A stretch of DNA of 64,000 bases from JBEDUK01 sp963781595 (GCA_963781595.1 CAWAGG010000006.1:310001-374000), one strand, 5' to 3'. Positions 24,941-35,004 are shown, counted from the stretch's first letter. Numbers and translations: made by a program. The notes: a model not told the origin generated them from the sequence alone.

Positions 24941-25434
24941 CGGACCAGGTGGAGCGTGGCGCCATCCATCTCTTCCGCCTGCTCGGAGCCGTCGGCGCGG
25001 AACCCCGCGGCCTCGTAGAAGCGCCGCGCGCGATCGTTCCCAGCCAGGACCCAGAGCGACGCCCGCCGGTACCCCATCACGCGGAGGTCGTCCACCGCCT
25101 CTGCGAACAGCGCACGACCGAGGCCGTGGCCGACCAGGTCGGGCTCCAGGTAGATCGCGAAGATCTCCCCGGTGCTGGAGCGGTCGGCGTCGACGTCTCG
25201 TGTGGGCCCAGTCAGCGCGAACCCCACGACGCGGCCGTCGTGTTCGACCACCCACGCCCCGGTCCCTGGTGCCGGGCACCGGAGCCGCTCGTGCCGCACC
25301 GCCTCGCGCCCATCGTCGGACATCGACGCCAGCATCGCTGCGGGCAACAGGTCGCGATAGGCGGCGCGCCATCCGCGGATGCGGATCTGCCCGATCAGCG
25401 TCGAATCCGCGGTTGTCGCGCGACGGATCAGCAT
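24898..25434 (-). CDS. GNAT-family N-acetyltransferase
   Basis: A 178-residue GNAT. The N-terminal IRRATTADSTLIGQIRIRGWRAAYRDLLP is the common opening of RimI-like acetyltransferases. The acetyl-CoA loop is IFAIYLEPDLVGHGLGRALFAEAV (Q/R-x-x-G-x-A variant), and motif B is SLWVLAGNDRARRFYEAAGF. It transfers an acetyl group from acetyl-CoA to an amine; the substrate is unknown. It converges on and overlaps the end of the sensor kinase by 43 bp. Confidence 0.88.
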   Translation of the reverse strand: MLIRRATTADSTLIGQIRIRGWRAAYRDLLPAAMLASMSDDGREAVRHERLRCPAPGTGAWVVEHDGRVVGFALTGPTRDVDADRSSTGEIFAIYLEPDLVGHGLGRALFAEAVDDLRVMGYRRASLWVLAGNDRARRFYEAAGFRADGSEQAEEMDGATLHLVRYVMELPEPAGSVS

Positions 25435-25502
25435 GGCGGGCCGAGATGCTATCCGGCCACGCGCGACCGGGGATCGGTAAAGCTACCTGACGAACGTGCG
25501 GC

Positions 25503-27341
25503 TCACGCGTGGACGCGGTTCCACGGCGCGAACGCGTTCGTCACGCCGCGCAGGGACGGCCCGAGCTCCGGGAAGTGTCGCAGCAGCACCGAGACCATGC
25601 TGTTGTCGTCGATCCAGCGCAGCCCCTCCGGCGTGTACATCTCCGGCGTGTAGTCGGTCGTGAAGAAGCGGTCGCTCTTCAGCCGTCGCGGCGCCATCAG
25701 CGCGAACACCCTGAATGCCGTGTCGCTGAAGCCGAACCCGGCGGGGGGCTGTTCGGCGTACATCCCGATCATGAGGTCGACCTCGTCGACCGAGCCGTAG
25801 ATCCGGCGGAGCTCCTCCCGCCACTGCGGGTTCGGCGTCAGATCTTCGAACGTGCGGACGGGATCCTTGTGGAACAGCTCCCGGAACCGGTTGTACCGAG
25901 GGACGCCCCGCTCCCTGATCCGGAGCACGTCGATCGCCGCCAGGTCGATCGTGGTTCCGTCCGCGCGGTCGAACTTCTGGAGGAACTTCGGGTAGTTGTG
26001 GAGCTGGATCGCGCCGGGGTTCGCCACGCCGAACGAGTAGAACCCCGCCGGCATCCCGATCTCGCGCATCCGATCGCGGACGTGCAGGACCGTGAGGTCC
26101 GTGAACGCGTGCTCGGCGACGACGTGGTCGTCGGACGGGGCACGGAACGTGTAGTCGTCGGGGATCAACGGGTGGAGGCGGTAGACCGACGTGAACTCCT
26201 CGGTGAGGGTGTACGGGACGCCGTGGTGGTTCTTCGTCGAGCCCGGCACTCCGGTGAGCAGGTCCCACTTCGTGAAACGACCGAAGCGGCGGACCGCGCG
26301 CTCGCCGACCAGCCCCCACCAGTCCACGCGCATCGCGAGCTGGGTGGTGGGATGGGCGATGATCGCGGGCGTCCACTCGACCGTGTGGATCTTCGCCATC
26401 AGGCCGGCGTTGACCAGCCGGGCCTTCTCGTAGAGGCGATCGTCGGTCCAGCCCGGGTACTCGAACTTGAGCACGTCGCAGATCGCGTTGTGCTCCAGCA
26501 TGAACACACCGTGGAGCAACGCGAGGCCGACCCAGAAGTTCCCGGCGACGTCGGACAGGTCGAGCCCCACTTCGACCTCGGGAGGGGGCAGGCCGTCCGG
26601 ACCGACCTTCAGCTTGCCGTCCTCTCCCGTCCGCAGGGCCGCCGCGTAGGCCGGATCGTTGCCGTACACCTGCGATCCGTCCCACCAGGAGCTGTCCGCG
26701 CTCACGTACGTCGGCGGCAGGCCGTCGCCCGTCCACGTGGGGTCCCGCACCGCCCGGGGAACGCGCATCGGGTCCTCGGGCCACGGGTCGCCCTCCTGCA
26801 GGGGCAGTCGGTACGCGTGATCCCAGTCGCCCTTGCCGTGGTTGATCCAGTCGTGCACCTCGAACTGGATCCACGCCGCCGCGAGCAGGTTCAGCGTCGT
26901 CGCCGGCTGGAACCGTTCCCGGGTGAGCAGCTCACGGCTCACGACCCGCGGGTCCGGCGTGAGCAGCTTCTCCTCGACGTCGGGGAACGCCTCGGCGAGC
27001 GGGATGTTGCGCCCGAACCGCGTTCCGACGCTGCCCATCGCGGGCGTCTCGAGGTCGTTGAACGTGCCGCCCACGGTCCTGCCGGTGAGCGCGCCGGCCG
27101 GCGGCGATGGCGGGAGCGAGTCCGCCACCGGGCGGACGGAGTCGGTGTCGTAGAGGTTCTCGCGCCGGAGCTTGTCCTGGATGCCCTTCAGCAGCGCCAG
27201 TCCCACCACCTTCGGGACCCTGTCCCACCCTCGCCGCCGATCCATGCGTTCGGCCCATGAGTCGAACCACCCCGACCGACGTTCAGGCACGCGGACCTCC
27301 CTCGGATCGGAACGACAGCACAGCTCGCCGGCGACGTTCAC
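25503..27341 (-). CDS. Animal-type heme peroxidase / dioxygenase-like protein
   Basis: A 612-residue member of the heme-dependent peroxidase superfamily that includes cyclooxygenases and fatty-acid alpha-dioxygenases. The distal-histidine region is IQFEVHDWINHG, followed by FMLEHNAICDVLKFEYPGWTDDRLYEKARLVNAGLMAKIHTVEWTPAI and, further on, RFGRFTKWDLLTG. Bacterial members oxidise fatty acids or halides with peroxide or oxygen; the substrate is unknown here. No signal peptide is visible, so it is cytoplasmic or peripheral. It starts with ATG 27341 without a clear ribosome site. It stands alone. Confidence 0.88.
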   Translation of the reverse strand: MNVAGELCCRSDPREVRVPERRSGWFDSWAERMDRRRGWDRVPKVVGLALLKGIQDKLRRENLYDTDSVRPVADSLPPSPPAGALTGRTVGGTFNDLETPAMGSVGTRFGRNIPLAEAFPDVEEKLLTPDPRVVSRELLTRERFQPATTLNLLAAAWIQFEVHDWINHGKGDWDHAYRLPLQEGDPWPEDPMRVPRAVRDPTWTGDGLPPTYVSADSSWWDGSQVYGNDPAYAAALRTGEDGKLKVGPDGLPPPEVEVGLDLSDVAGNFWVGLALLHGVFMLEHNAICDVLKFEYPGWTDDRLYEKARLVNAGLMAKIHTVEWTPAIIAHPTTQLAMRVDWWGLVGERAVRRFGRFTKWDLLTGVPGSTKNHHGVPYTLTEEFTSVYRLHPLIPDDYTFRAPSDDHVVAEHAFTDLTVLHVRDRMREIGMPAGFYSFGVANPGAIQLHNYPKFLQKFDRADGTTIDLAAIDVLRIRERGVPRYNRFRELFHKDPVRTFEDLTPNPQWREELRRIYGSVDEVDLMIGMYAEQPPAGFGFSDTAFRVFALMAPRRLKSDRFFTTDYTPEMYTPEGLRWIDDNSMVSVLLRHFPELGPSLRGVTNAFAPWNRVHA

Positions 27342-27454
27342 CGGCGCGTTCGGTCACTCAACCAGAGGCGCGCCACCGTCGTCAAACCGACACGCGGCGC
27401 GCTCCTGGACGCCGTGCGCTACGCTGCGGCATCCTGGAGGAGCGGACACGATCG

Positions 27455-27841
27455 GTGCAGACACGCGACGCGGCACGCATGGCGCTCGGCGTCATCCGAT
27501 CGGCGAACGGGCTCATCGCGCTGTTCGTCCCCGGCGTCCTCATCCGGCGACTGCGCGGTGACCCCGAGGCGAACGGGATCGCGATGTACGTGTTCCGGAT
27601 GTTCGGCATCCGAACGGCGATCCTCGGCGCGGAGCTCTTCCTGCTCCAGGGCGAGCGCCGGGAGGAGGCGCTGCGGATCGGGGCGGTGATCCACGCGAGC
27701 GACGCGACGGCGGCGCTCATCGCGGGCGCGCGTCGCGAGCTTCCACGCAAGGTGGCGGCGATGACGTTCGTCCTCTCGTCGATCAACACGGCCCTCGCGA
27801 TCGCGGCACGGCAGCGCGCGAGACGCGCGAAGTGGGTCTGA
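27455..27841 (+). CDS. Small multi-helix membrane protein (DUF4267-like)
   Basis: A 128-residue protein with several hydrophobic segments: LGVIRSANGLIALFVPGVLI, IRTAILGAELFLLQG, VIHASDATAALIAG and AAMTFVLSSINTALAIAAR. The pattern of a Gly/Asp-bearing second half resembles DUF4267-type proteins of unknown function. GGAGGAG precedes the GTG at 27455 at long spacing; ATG 27479 is an alternative start. It converges with the flavoprotein gene downstream. Confidence 0.6.
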   Translation: MQTRDAARMALGVIRSANGLIALFVPGVLIRRLRGDPEANGIAMYVFRMFGIRTAILGAELFLLQGERREEALRIGAVIHASDATAALIAGARRELPRKVAAMTFVLSSINTALAIAARQRARRAKWV

Positions 27842-27851
27842 CGCCGGTGCG

Positions 27852-29231
27852 CTACGGCTCCACGGCCGCGGGATCCGCGCCCAGCGGGGGCGCCGACCAC
27901 GCAAGGATCTGCGCCTCCATCTCCTGCGTCGAGGCGAACCGCTTCGGCTCGTAACAGCCCAGCGGCCCGATCGTGGTGCGGACCGTGCACCGGTTGCAGA
28001 AGGTGCACGGTCGCTCGGGCTCTTCCCCGCCAGCGCGGAACACCTCGGGCAGGTCGGGGTTGGCCAGCAGCGGCCGGGCCATCGAGACCATGTCGCACCC
28101 GCCCGAGACCAGCGCCCGTTCGACGTCCGACCGGCGCTGGAAGCCGCCGTTCGCGATGACCGGCAGGCCGACCTCGCGACGGAAGGTCCGCGCGTCCTCC
28201 AGGTTCACCGCCGGACGGTAGCGCCACCCCAGCCCGGCCATGGACCTCAGCACGGGGAGAGGAACCACGTTCAGCAGCGTCGCCCGCACCGCGGCCTTCG
28301 TGCCGAGGTGCCGCGTGGAGTTGTAGAACATCCGGGCCTCGGCGGCGGGGAAGTCGCCGGGGTTCTCCCTCGGGTTGATGAACCCGAATCCGTTCGACAT
28401 GTGCAGGTAGTCGACGCCCAGCTCGGCGAGCCGGCGCCCGTAGGCGAGCGTCTCGGTGAGCCCGTTGCCGAACCACCAGTGCCGCAGCGGGGTCGCGACC
28501 GGCAGCCGGAGGTTCACCGGGAGGTGGTTGTAGTCGCGGGCCGAGAGCCGCACGCCGAACAGGAAGTCCCGACCGACCTCGGTCCGGATCGCCTGGACGA
28601 TCTCCTGCAGGAACCGGAACCGGTTCTGCACCGAGCCGCCGTACCGATCACGACGGCGGTTGATCGCCGGGTTCAGGAACTGGTGGATCAGGTATCCCTT
28701 GGACGCGGTGACCTCCAGGCCGTCGCATCCGGCCTCGCGCACACGTCGGGCGGCATTGGCGAAGTGCTCCACCGCCGCCTCGACCTCGCCCGTGGACATC
28801 GCCGAACGGACGCTCCGGTAGCCGTAGAGGAGGTCGAACCCCGGCGACGAGGAGAGCTGATCGATCCGCTGGGTGAACAGGCTGGCCTGCGTGTGGTAGC
28901 CGGGGTCGCCGATCTGCAGGATGTACCGGCAGCCGAGCGCCTGGACCTGCCGAACGCCCTCGGAGATCGGCCCGATGTACCGGTCGTGGCTGATCTTCGG
29001 ATACTCCATCGGCGCCCATCGCCGGTCGTCGACCGTGAGGGTCGCCGACACGATCGCCCCGATGCCGTGTTCGGCGAACCGCCGTTCGAAGTGGACCCAC
29101 GCGGGATTGACCGCGCCGTCGTAGTAGGCGTACCGGCCGCCGATCGAGGAGCGCATCAGCCGGTTCTTGAACTCGACCCCTCCGATGGTGACGGGATCGA
29201 AGATCGATCTCTCGGCGGCGGCCTCGGTCAC
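27852..29231 (-). CDS. Old-yellow-enzyme-type FMN/Fe-S oxidoreductase
   Basis: A 459-residue protein with the FMN-binding TIM barrel of 2,4-dienoyl-CoA reductase and OYE enzymes: VTIGGVEFKNRLMRSSIGGRY at the start, CDGLEVTASKGYLIHQFLNP, and GLPVIANGGFQRRSDVERAL with GGCDMVSMARPLLANPDL near the phosphate site. A C-terminal cluster, CTFCNRCTV then GCYEP, fits the 4Fe-4S site of this family. The usual FAD domain after it is absent, so it needs an outside electron donor. It reduces an activated C=C bond; the substrate is unknown. Confidence 0.88.
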   Translation of the reverse strand: MTEAAAERSIFDPVTIGGVEFKNRLMRSSIGGRYAYYDGAVNPAWVHFERRFAEHGIGAIVSATLTVDDRRWAPMEYPKISHDRYIGPISEGVRQVQALGCRYILQIGDPGYHTQASLFTQRIDQLSSSPGFDLLYGYRSVRSAMSTGEVEAAVEHFANAARRVREAGCDGLEVTASKGYLIHQFLNPAINRRRDRYGGSVQNRFRFLQEIVQAIRTEVGRDFLFGVRLSARDYNHLPVNLRLPVATPLRHWWFGNGLTETLAYGRRLAELGVDYLHMSNGFGFINPRENPGDFPAAEARMFYNSTRHLGTKAAVRATLLNVVPLPVLRSMAGLGWRYRPAVNLEDARTFRREVGLPVIANGGFQRRSDVERALVSGGCDMVSMARPLLANPDLPEVFRAGGEEPERPCTFCNRCTVRTTIGPLGCYEPKRFASTQEMEAQILAWSAPPLGADPAAVEP

Positions 29232-29327
29232 CTTGCCGCCCAGCTCGCGCCGTTGGACCCGGATCCGCGACGCTCAGGATCTGTGCGCGTCATGCGCCGT
29301 ACCGTACATCGCGGCGGCGCGCGGTCG

Positions 29328-31601
29328 TCAGCTCGAGGCGTCCGACCCGACCGGCACCCGCTCTCCCTCTCGGATGTGCAGGTCCGGCTCCCGGCCCTCG
29401 ACGTTCACCTTCGGGAGCCAGTCCAACCACCTCGGCAGGTACCAGTTGCGGTTGCCGAGGAGGCGCATCGTCGCCGGCACCAGGACGGTCCGCACGACCG
29501 TGGCGTCGATGAACACGGCGACCGCGAGGCCGAACCCCATCTGCTGGAGCGGACCGAGCCGTCCGGAGGCGAAGCCCGTGAACACCGCGACCATGATCAG
29601 CGCCGCGCCGGTGATGATGCCCGCCGTCGTCCGAAGTCCGTACGCCACCGCCTCGGTGTTGTCGCCCGTCTTGTCGTACTCCTCGCGGATCCGCGAGATC
29701 AGGAACACCTGGTAGTCCATCGACAGGCCGAACAGCACCGAGAACAGGAACAGCGGCAGCCATGCCTCGATCGCCGTCGTCCTCTGGAACTGGAACCCGA
29801 TCGCGTTGAAGATGCCGATCCCGACACCCTTCTGGAACACGAGCGTCAGCGCGCCGTACGCGGCGCCGACCGAGAGCAGGTTCATCAGGATCGACGTCGC
29901 CGGAACGACGATCGAGCGGAACACGACCGTCAGCAGGATGAACGACAGTCCCAGCACCAACGCGAGGACGATCCACTGGTAGCGGTCGACGAGATCGAGG
30001 AAATCGGTGAAATACGCTGGATTCCCGCCGACCAGGACCTCCACGCCGGCGACGTCACCGAACGCGGTAGGCACGACCTCGCTGCGGAGGTCACGGATCG
30101 CCTGAAACGCGGCGTCGCTCGAGGGGTCGCCCTTCAGGAACGCGTCCACCTCGACCGTGGTGCCGTCATCGCTCGGGGTCACCTGCGTCTGTGGCGAGAA
30201 GGCGGGGTCGGCGGCGATCGCCTCCTGGAGGTTCGCGATCCCGGCCTTCGCCGACGCGCCGTTCACGTCGCCGGTGATGACGATCTGCGCGGGATCGGTC
30301 AACCCACCGGAGAACTCGCGTTCGAGGGTCAGGAACGCCTGCTTCGACGGGAAGTCGTCGGACAGCTGGCTCACGTTTTGCGACGTCCCCCGGTGCAGCT
30401 GGAAGTAGAAGGAACCCAGTCCGCCGAGGATCACGACGCCGGCCACCAGGAAGACGACCGGTCGCTTCATCACGCCGATCGTGAGCCGGTCCCAGACCCC
30501 GCCGCGCGGGTCGTGGTCGGAGTCCATCCGCGCGCGCTGGGACAGCCGGGGCCAGTTGATGCGGTCCCCGAGCAGCCCGATGATCGCCGGAAGGAGCGTC
30601 ATCGATGCCGCGATCGCCGCGAGGGTCACGAGGACGGCGCCGGTGGCCAGGCTGCGGAAGATCGTCGTCGGGATGATGAGCATCCCCAGCAACGCGAGCA
30701 CGACGGTCATCCCGCTGAAGAACACGGCCCGGTTCGCGGTCGCGCCCGCGGCGCCGATCGCCTCGAGCTTCACGAACCCCTTCTTCCGCTCCTCGCGATA
30801 GCGGGACACGATGAACAGCGAGTAGTCGATGCCGACCGCCAGGCCGATCATCGTGACCATGTTCGTGACGAACAGGTTGAATCCGACGAGCTGCCCGATC
30901 AGCGACACGAGCCCGAGCGCGACCGTGATCGCGAACAGCGCCATCACGATCGGCACGACCGCGGCGACGACGGAGGCGAAGACCACGATCAGGACGATCA
31001 GCGCGATGAGGATGCCGATCGACTCGCCCTTCCTGAGGTCCTCCTCGGCGATCTTCGAGAAGTCCGCGAACAGCACTCCCTGCCCGGCGACCTGCACGGT
31101 GAACCCGTCGAGCTGGTTGCGATCCACGACCGCGCGGAGGGCATCGACCGTGGCGGTGTCGGTGTTGGCGAGCGGCACCGTGATCAGCGTCGTGTGCTTG
31201 TCCTTCGAGACGAGCCCAGCCGCCTGGTCAGGAGCCTGGTCGACCACGTCGTAGTAGCTGGCCGGCGTGCCCGCCAGGACGTCGCCGTCGAGGGCGGCGA
31301 CCTGGTCCTGCAGCCCCTTGACGGCCTGCTGGAACCCCGGATCGTCTACGGTGTGGGTCTTCGACCCGACGATGACGAACTCCGTGTCCTGGTCGTTGTT
31401 CGTGTGGTACTTCGCGTCGAGGAGGTCCTGCGCCCGCACCGACTCGGGCTTGTTCGTGAAGGTGAAGTCCTGCGTGAGGACGCCGGCGAGCAGCTTGCTG
31501 CTCACGACGCCCATGGCCGCCACGACCAGGAGCCAGATCGCGATCGTGCGCACGGGGTGTCGACTGCTGGCTCGGGCGAGCGCTTCGGGGCTCAGCTTCA
31601 C
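29328..31601 (-). CDS. MmpL/RND-family transporter
   Basis: A 757-residue RND transporter with two repeated halves. Each has one helix, a large external domain (about 40-180 and 400-540) and five clustered helices, with MIGLAVGIDYSLFIVSRYREE and FGLSMDYQVFLISRIREEY as the matching proton-relay and GxxxDY motifs. MmpL proteins move lipids, siderophores or drugs out of the cell. GTG 31601 with GGGAGGG upstream is preferred over ATG 31658, which lies in the promoter region. The divergent TetR gene (31712) is its probable regulator. Confidence 0.9.
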   Translation of the reverse strand: MKLSPEALARASSRHPVRTIAIWLLVVAAMGVVSSKLLAGVLTQDFTFTNKPESVRAQDLLDAKYHTNNDQDTEFVIVGSKTHTVDDPGFQQAVKGLQDQVAALDGDVLAGTPASYYDVVDQAPDQAAGLVSKDKHTTLITVPLANTDTATVDALRAVVDRNQLDGFTVQVAGQGVLFADFSKIAEEDLRKGESIGILIALIVLIVVFASVVAAVVPIVMALFAITVALGLVSLIGQLVGFNLFVTNMVTMIGLAVGIDYSLFIVSRYREERKKGFVKLEAIGAAGATANRAVFFSGMTVVLALLGMLIIPTTIFRSLATGAVLVTLAAIAASMTLLPAIIGLLGDRINWPRLSQRARMDSDHDPRGGVWDRLTIGVMKRPVVFLVAGVVILGGLGSFYFQLHRGTSQNVSQLSDDFPSKQAFLTLEREFSGGLTDPAQIVITGDVNGASAKAGIANLQEAIAADPAFSPQTQVTPSDDGTTVEVDAFLKGDPSSDAAFQAIRDLRSEVVPTAFGDVAGVEVLVGGNPAYFTDFLDLVDRYQWIVLALVLGLSFILLTVVFRSIVVPATSILMNLLSVGAAYGALTLVFQKGVGIGIFNAIGFQFQRTTAIEAWLPLFLFSVLFGLSMDYQVFLISRIREEYDKTGDNTEAVAYGLRTTAGIITGAALIMVAVFTGFASGRLGPLQQMGFGLAVAVFIDATVVRTVLVPATMRLLGNRNWYLPRWLDWLPKVNVEGREPDLHIREGERVPVGSDASS

Positions 31602-31638
31602 GGTAGGTCCCTCCCTCGGCGAGGCGTGGTGTCCCGGA

Positions 31639-31679
31639 CTTACGTCATATGTTGACACCGTAAGTTACCGGCGTACGAT
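31639..31679 (+). promoter_or_regulatory. Promoter and TetR-type operator between mmpL and tetR
   Basis: TTGACA (31652-31657), a 16-bp spacer and TACGAT (31674-31679) form a rightward promoter for the TetR gene. An inverted repeat with arms CTTACG (31639-31644) and CGTAAG (31659-31664) brackets the -35 and a further GTAAG half-site lies at 31680-31684. This is a plausible autoregulatory operator that would also control the divergent mmpL gene. Confidence 0.55.
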
Positions 31680-31711
31680 GTAAGCGTCAACCGCAGCGAG
31701 ATGAACGGGAG

Positions 31712-32434
31712 ATGGACGAGGTGCGGATCGAGGACGGGACGGACGCTGGCGGCCTCGCCGCGACGCTGGCGGACCCGCCCCGAGCGCGCCGTGAGCCGCT
31801 GACTCGCCGACGTATCGTCCAGAGCGCCCTGCGGATCATGGACGAGGAAGGGCTCGCGGCCGTCACGATGCGGCGCATCGGCCGGGACCTCGGGGTCGAG
31901 GCCATGTCGCTGTACAACCACGTGCGGGACAAGGACGACATCCTGCAGGCGGTGTGCGAGGAGGTCCTCGCCGACTTCCGGGTCCCGCGGGTCGAAGGAT
32001 GGACCGAGGCGGCGCGAGCGGCGGCCCGCGAGTATCGTCGGCTGCTCCTCGCGCACCCCAACGTGATCACCCTGATGACCGAGCGGAAGTCGCCGGTCAC
32101 GAACCCCGACTCGCTGCGGGCCTACGAGTTCGCCCTGGACATCTTCCGGACCGCCGGCCTGTCCACGGCGGACGCGGTGATGGCGTTCCACGCGTTCGGC
32201 GGCTACATCCTCGGGTACGTGGCGATGGAGCTCGGCCCGATGGTCGGCGGGACGCAGGACGAAGCGCACGCCGCCGCGCAGGAGCAGATGGCGAGGCTCG
32301 TCGCGACCGCGGACCTGCCGCGCATCCGCGAGGCGCTCCCGTACTTCGCCGATTGCGACGTCGAGGCCCAGTTCGAGTTCGGCCTGGACCTGCTGATCGG
32401 CGGCATCAGCGCGCGGATCGCGGCCTCCGCGTAA
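31712..32434 (+). CDS. TetR-family transcriptional regulator
   Basis: A 240-residue TetR regulator. The N-terminal HTH is LTRRRIVQSALRIMDEEGLAAVTMRRIGRDLGVEAMSLYNHVRDKDDIL, preceded by ~25 polar residues. The C-terminal ligand domain (about 90-235) is of the TetR_C type. TetR proteins are mostly repressors that release on binding a small hydrophobic ligand. Its divergent position and the shared dyad suggest it controls the MmpL transporter. No clear ribosome site is seen at ATG 31712. Confidence 0.88.
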   Translation: MDEVRIEDGTDAGGLAATLADPPRARREPLTRRRIVQSALRIMDEEGLAAVTMRRIGRDLGVEAMSLYNHVRDKDDILQAVCEEVLADFRVPRVEGWTEAARAAAREYRRLLLAHPNVITLMTERKSPVTNPDSLRAYEFALDIFRTAGLSTADAVMAFHAFGGYILGYVAMELGPMVGGTQDEAHAAAQEQMARLVATADLPRIREALPYFADCDVEAQFEFGLDLLIGGISARIAASA

Positions 32435-32480
32435 CCGCTCCCGACCGGAGCCGGTTGGCCCAGACCTCGGGTGTCGGGGG

Positions 32481-32552
32481 TGGAGACGACCGGATTCGAA
32501 CCGGCGACCCCCTGCGTGCAAAGCAGGTGCTCTACCACTGAGCTACGTCCCC
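32481..32552 (-). tRNA. tRNA-Ala(TGC)
   Basis: The minus strand folds as a standard tRNA. It has acceptor GGGGACG with CGTCTCC and discriminator A, D-arm AGCTCAGTGGTAGAGC, anticodon stem CCTGC/GCAGG with loop TTTGCAC (anticodon TGC), and T-arm CCGGTTCGAATCCGG. CCA is not encoded. It stands without rRNA genes and begins 102 bp before the glycosyltransferase start. Confidence 0.97.
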
Positions 32553-32653
32553 GCGGCCATGATAGGCGCGCGAGCGAGCCGGCTTCGATCGACCCGGCCG
32601 TAGCAGCCGACCGGTCACCGACCATCGACTTAGGTCTCTCGGACGGCGTGCCG

Positions 32654-34077
32654 ATGGTGACCCTGATGTCGACCACGGTCGCGCCGCCGCCGGCAGGCGC
32701 ACCACCCTCGCGGCGCGCCCTCCGCTTCGCTGCCGGCGGCTCGCTCGCATTCGTCCTGACCACGACCGTCGTCGTGCTGAGCGCGGGTGTCGTACTCAAG
32801 TCGCCGTGCGCGAGCCCATCCGCGTGGACCGATCTGCTGCAGGACCGGCACGGCTGCTACTCGGACATCGTGCCGCTGTTTACGTACGAGCACCTGGACG
32901 GCTCGCGGCTGCCGTACCTGGATCGCTGCGGGTCGACGGAGACGCAGCCGTGCGACGAATACCCGCCCGTCACGATGTACTTCATGCGGGCCGCGGCCTG
33001 GTTGGGGCGGTCGTCGGGTTCGTTCCTCTGGGTCAACGCTGCCGGGCTCGCGGCGCTCGCGCTGCTCACCGTGTGGTTGCTGTACGAGCTGGTCGGGCGC
33101 CGCGCGCTGTACTTCGCCCTGGCCCCGACGCTGCTGCTCTTCGGCTTCTGGAACTGGGACCTGATCCCGGTGGCGCTCACAACGGCCGCGACCCTGCTGT
33201 TCCTGCGCCGGCGCGACGGCTGGAGCGGTGCGCTGCTCGGGCTGGGCATCGCCGCGAAGCTCTACCCGATCCTTGCCCTCGCTGCGTTCGTGCTGCACCG
33301 GAAGCGCGGGGCGGGCGCCGGAGCGACGCCCGCGCGCTCGTCGGATGGGCCGGGGCGGCGTGGGCGCTCACGAACGTGCCGTTCATGCTCGCGGCGTTCG
33401 GCCCATGGTCGAACTTCTTCCGCTTCAACGCCCTCCGGTCGGCCGGCTTCGACGGGCTCTGGTTCGTGGCCTGCTCCCGGTACGTCGGCGGCCCGATCTG
33501 CCCCTGGTCTGGCGGGACCGTGTTCACGCTGCTCGGTATCGCGACGTTCGTCGTCGTCCTCGGGTTCGCGTGGTGGGCCAGAGCCAGGCGGAACCCGGAG
33601 TTCCCGCGGTGGCAGCTCGCCTTCCCGCTGATCGCCGCGGCGCTCCTAGCGAACAAGCTCTACTCGCCGCAGTACAGCCTCTGGCTGATCCCGTGGTTCG
33701 CGCTCACCGTCCCGAACGTGTGGGTGTTCGTCGGCTTCGAGTTCGCGGAGATCGGCGTGTGGTTCGCGACCCTCGGCTGGCAGGGTCACCTCATGATCGA
33801 CCGCCTGAGCACGGTCTTCGTCCAGGGCGCCGGCGGCCTGACGATCCACCACGTCTCGGCTGACCGGTTCGGCGGGTACCGCGGGCTGCCCTTCGGCTCG
33901 CTCCAGCTCGCGGTCGCGATCAGGGACCTGATCCTGCTGCTGGCGATCGTTGCCTGGGCGACGCAGGAACCGCTGCCCGTCAGGTTCCGTCTCGGCCGCG
34001 GGCGGAAGGAGGCCATGGGCGCTGGTCTGGCGAACGGCGACGGCGCCGCGTCGGTCCCCGCCGCACGAGCGTCCTGA
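32654..34077 (+). CDS. GT87-type polyprenol-sugar mannosyltransferase, one frameshift
   Basis: A polytopic membrane glycosyltransferase of about 474 residues once one indel near 33,320-33,330 is corrected. The first frame gives CYSDIVPLFTYEHLDG and CDEYPPVTMYFMRAAAW, with the acidic motif typical of GT-C enzymes, then helices through AAKLYPILALAAFVLHRK. The second frame continues SDARALVGWAGAAWALTNVPF to the end with further helices. Such enzymes (GT87, DUF2029) add mannose from polyprenyl-phosphate-mannose to glycolipids. The start is uncertain (ATG 32654 or 32666). The frameshift is probably an assembly error of the type common in this window. Confidence 0.75.
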
Positions 34078-34128
34078 GTCACCCGCCGGCCGGCCACGCC
34101 GAGCGCCGCGCATAGACTGGCGGCGCGC

Positions 34129-35004
34129 ATGGGATCCTTCGGACCGCTGGTCGACGGGGCGTGGCTACGGAGGGCGCTGGAAGGCCCCCAGCCTCACCCT
34201 GCCGTCGTCGACGTGCGCTGGTACCCGGATCGGCCACGCCGCACCGGGTACCTCGCCGCCCACATCCCCGGCGCCGTCTACCTCGACGTCGATGAGGATC
34301 TCGCCGGCCCCGTGCGCACCGACCGGCGCGGCGGCCGCCATCCCCTGCCGACGCCGGAGGCGTTCGCCGACGCGATGTCGCGCGCCGGTATCGGGGACGG
34401 CACGCCGGTCGTCGTCTACGACGACGCCGCGGGCTCGACGGGCGCACGGCTCTGGTGGATGCTCCGAGCCCTGAACCACCCCGCCGCGGTCCTGGACGGC
34501 GGGCTCCTCGCATGGGGCGCGCCCGTGGAGTCGGGCGACGGCTCGACCCCGGCCGGTGCCACGTTCACGCCCAAGCCATGGCCCAGCGAACGCACGGTCG
34601 ACGCCGGCGACGTCGAGCGCCTGCGGGAGGATCCACGTACGGTCGTCATCGTCGATGTACGGGCGGCCGAACGGTACCGGGGCGACGTCGAACCGATCGA
34701 CCCCGTCGCGGGCCACATCCCCGGGGCGCGGAGCGTCCCGTGGACCGAGGTCGTGGACCCGAGGACGCTCACGCTCCTCCCGCCCGACGCGCTCCGCGCC
34801 CGGTACGCGCGCGAGGGCATCGGCCGGGCGGGCGTGACGGCCGTCGCCCATTGCGGTTCCGGGGTGACCGCGTGCCACGCGCTGCTGGCGTTCGAGGTCG
34901 CCGGGCTGCCCACCGGCCTGCTCTACGTGGGTTCCTGGTCCGACTGGATCTCCGACCCGTCCAGACCGATCGCCACGACCGACGATGGATCGTCCGGCCT
35001 GTAG
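34129..35004 (+). CDS. Thiosulfate/3-mercaptopyruvate sulfurtransferase (tandem rhodanese)
   Basis: A 291-residue two-domain rhodanese. The inactive N-domain has VVDVRWYPDRP and GHIPGAV-like AAHIPGAVYLDVDEDL. The C-domain has VVIVDVRAAERYRG, AGHIPGARSVPW and the catalytic loop AHCGSGVTACHALLA, whose Cys carries the sulfane sulfur. The loop CGSGVTA is that of SseA-type enzymes. It moves sulfur to thiols or cyanide. A TAGACT -10 candidate sits 10 nt before ATG 34129. Its end overlaps the convergent gene by about 80 bp. Confidence 0.92.
   Translation: MGSFGPLVDGAWLRRALEGPQPHPAVVDVRWYPDRPRRTGYLAAHIPGAVYLDVDEDLAGPVRTDRRGGRHPLPTPEAFADAMSRAGIGDGTPVVVYDDAAGSTGARLWWMLRALNHPAAVLDGGLLAWGAPVESGDGSTPAGATFTPKPWPSERTVDAGDVERLREDPRTVVIVDVRAAERYRGDVEPIDPVAGHIPGARSVPWTEVVDPRTLTLLPPDALRARYAREGIGRAGVTAVAHCGSGVTACHALLAFEVAGLPTGLLYVGSWSDWISDPSRPIATTDDGSSGL

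Noticed and set aside
28308..31655. 1115-codon open frame on the plus strand
   Set aside because: It is the antisense shadow of the MmpL and flavoprotein genes; its translation is low-complexity Arg/Asp/Val with no domain.
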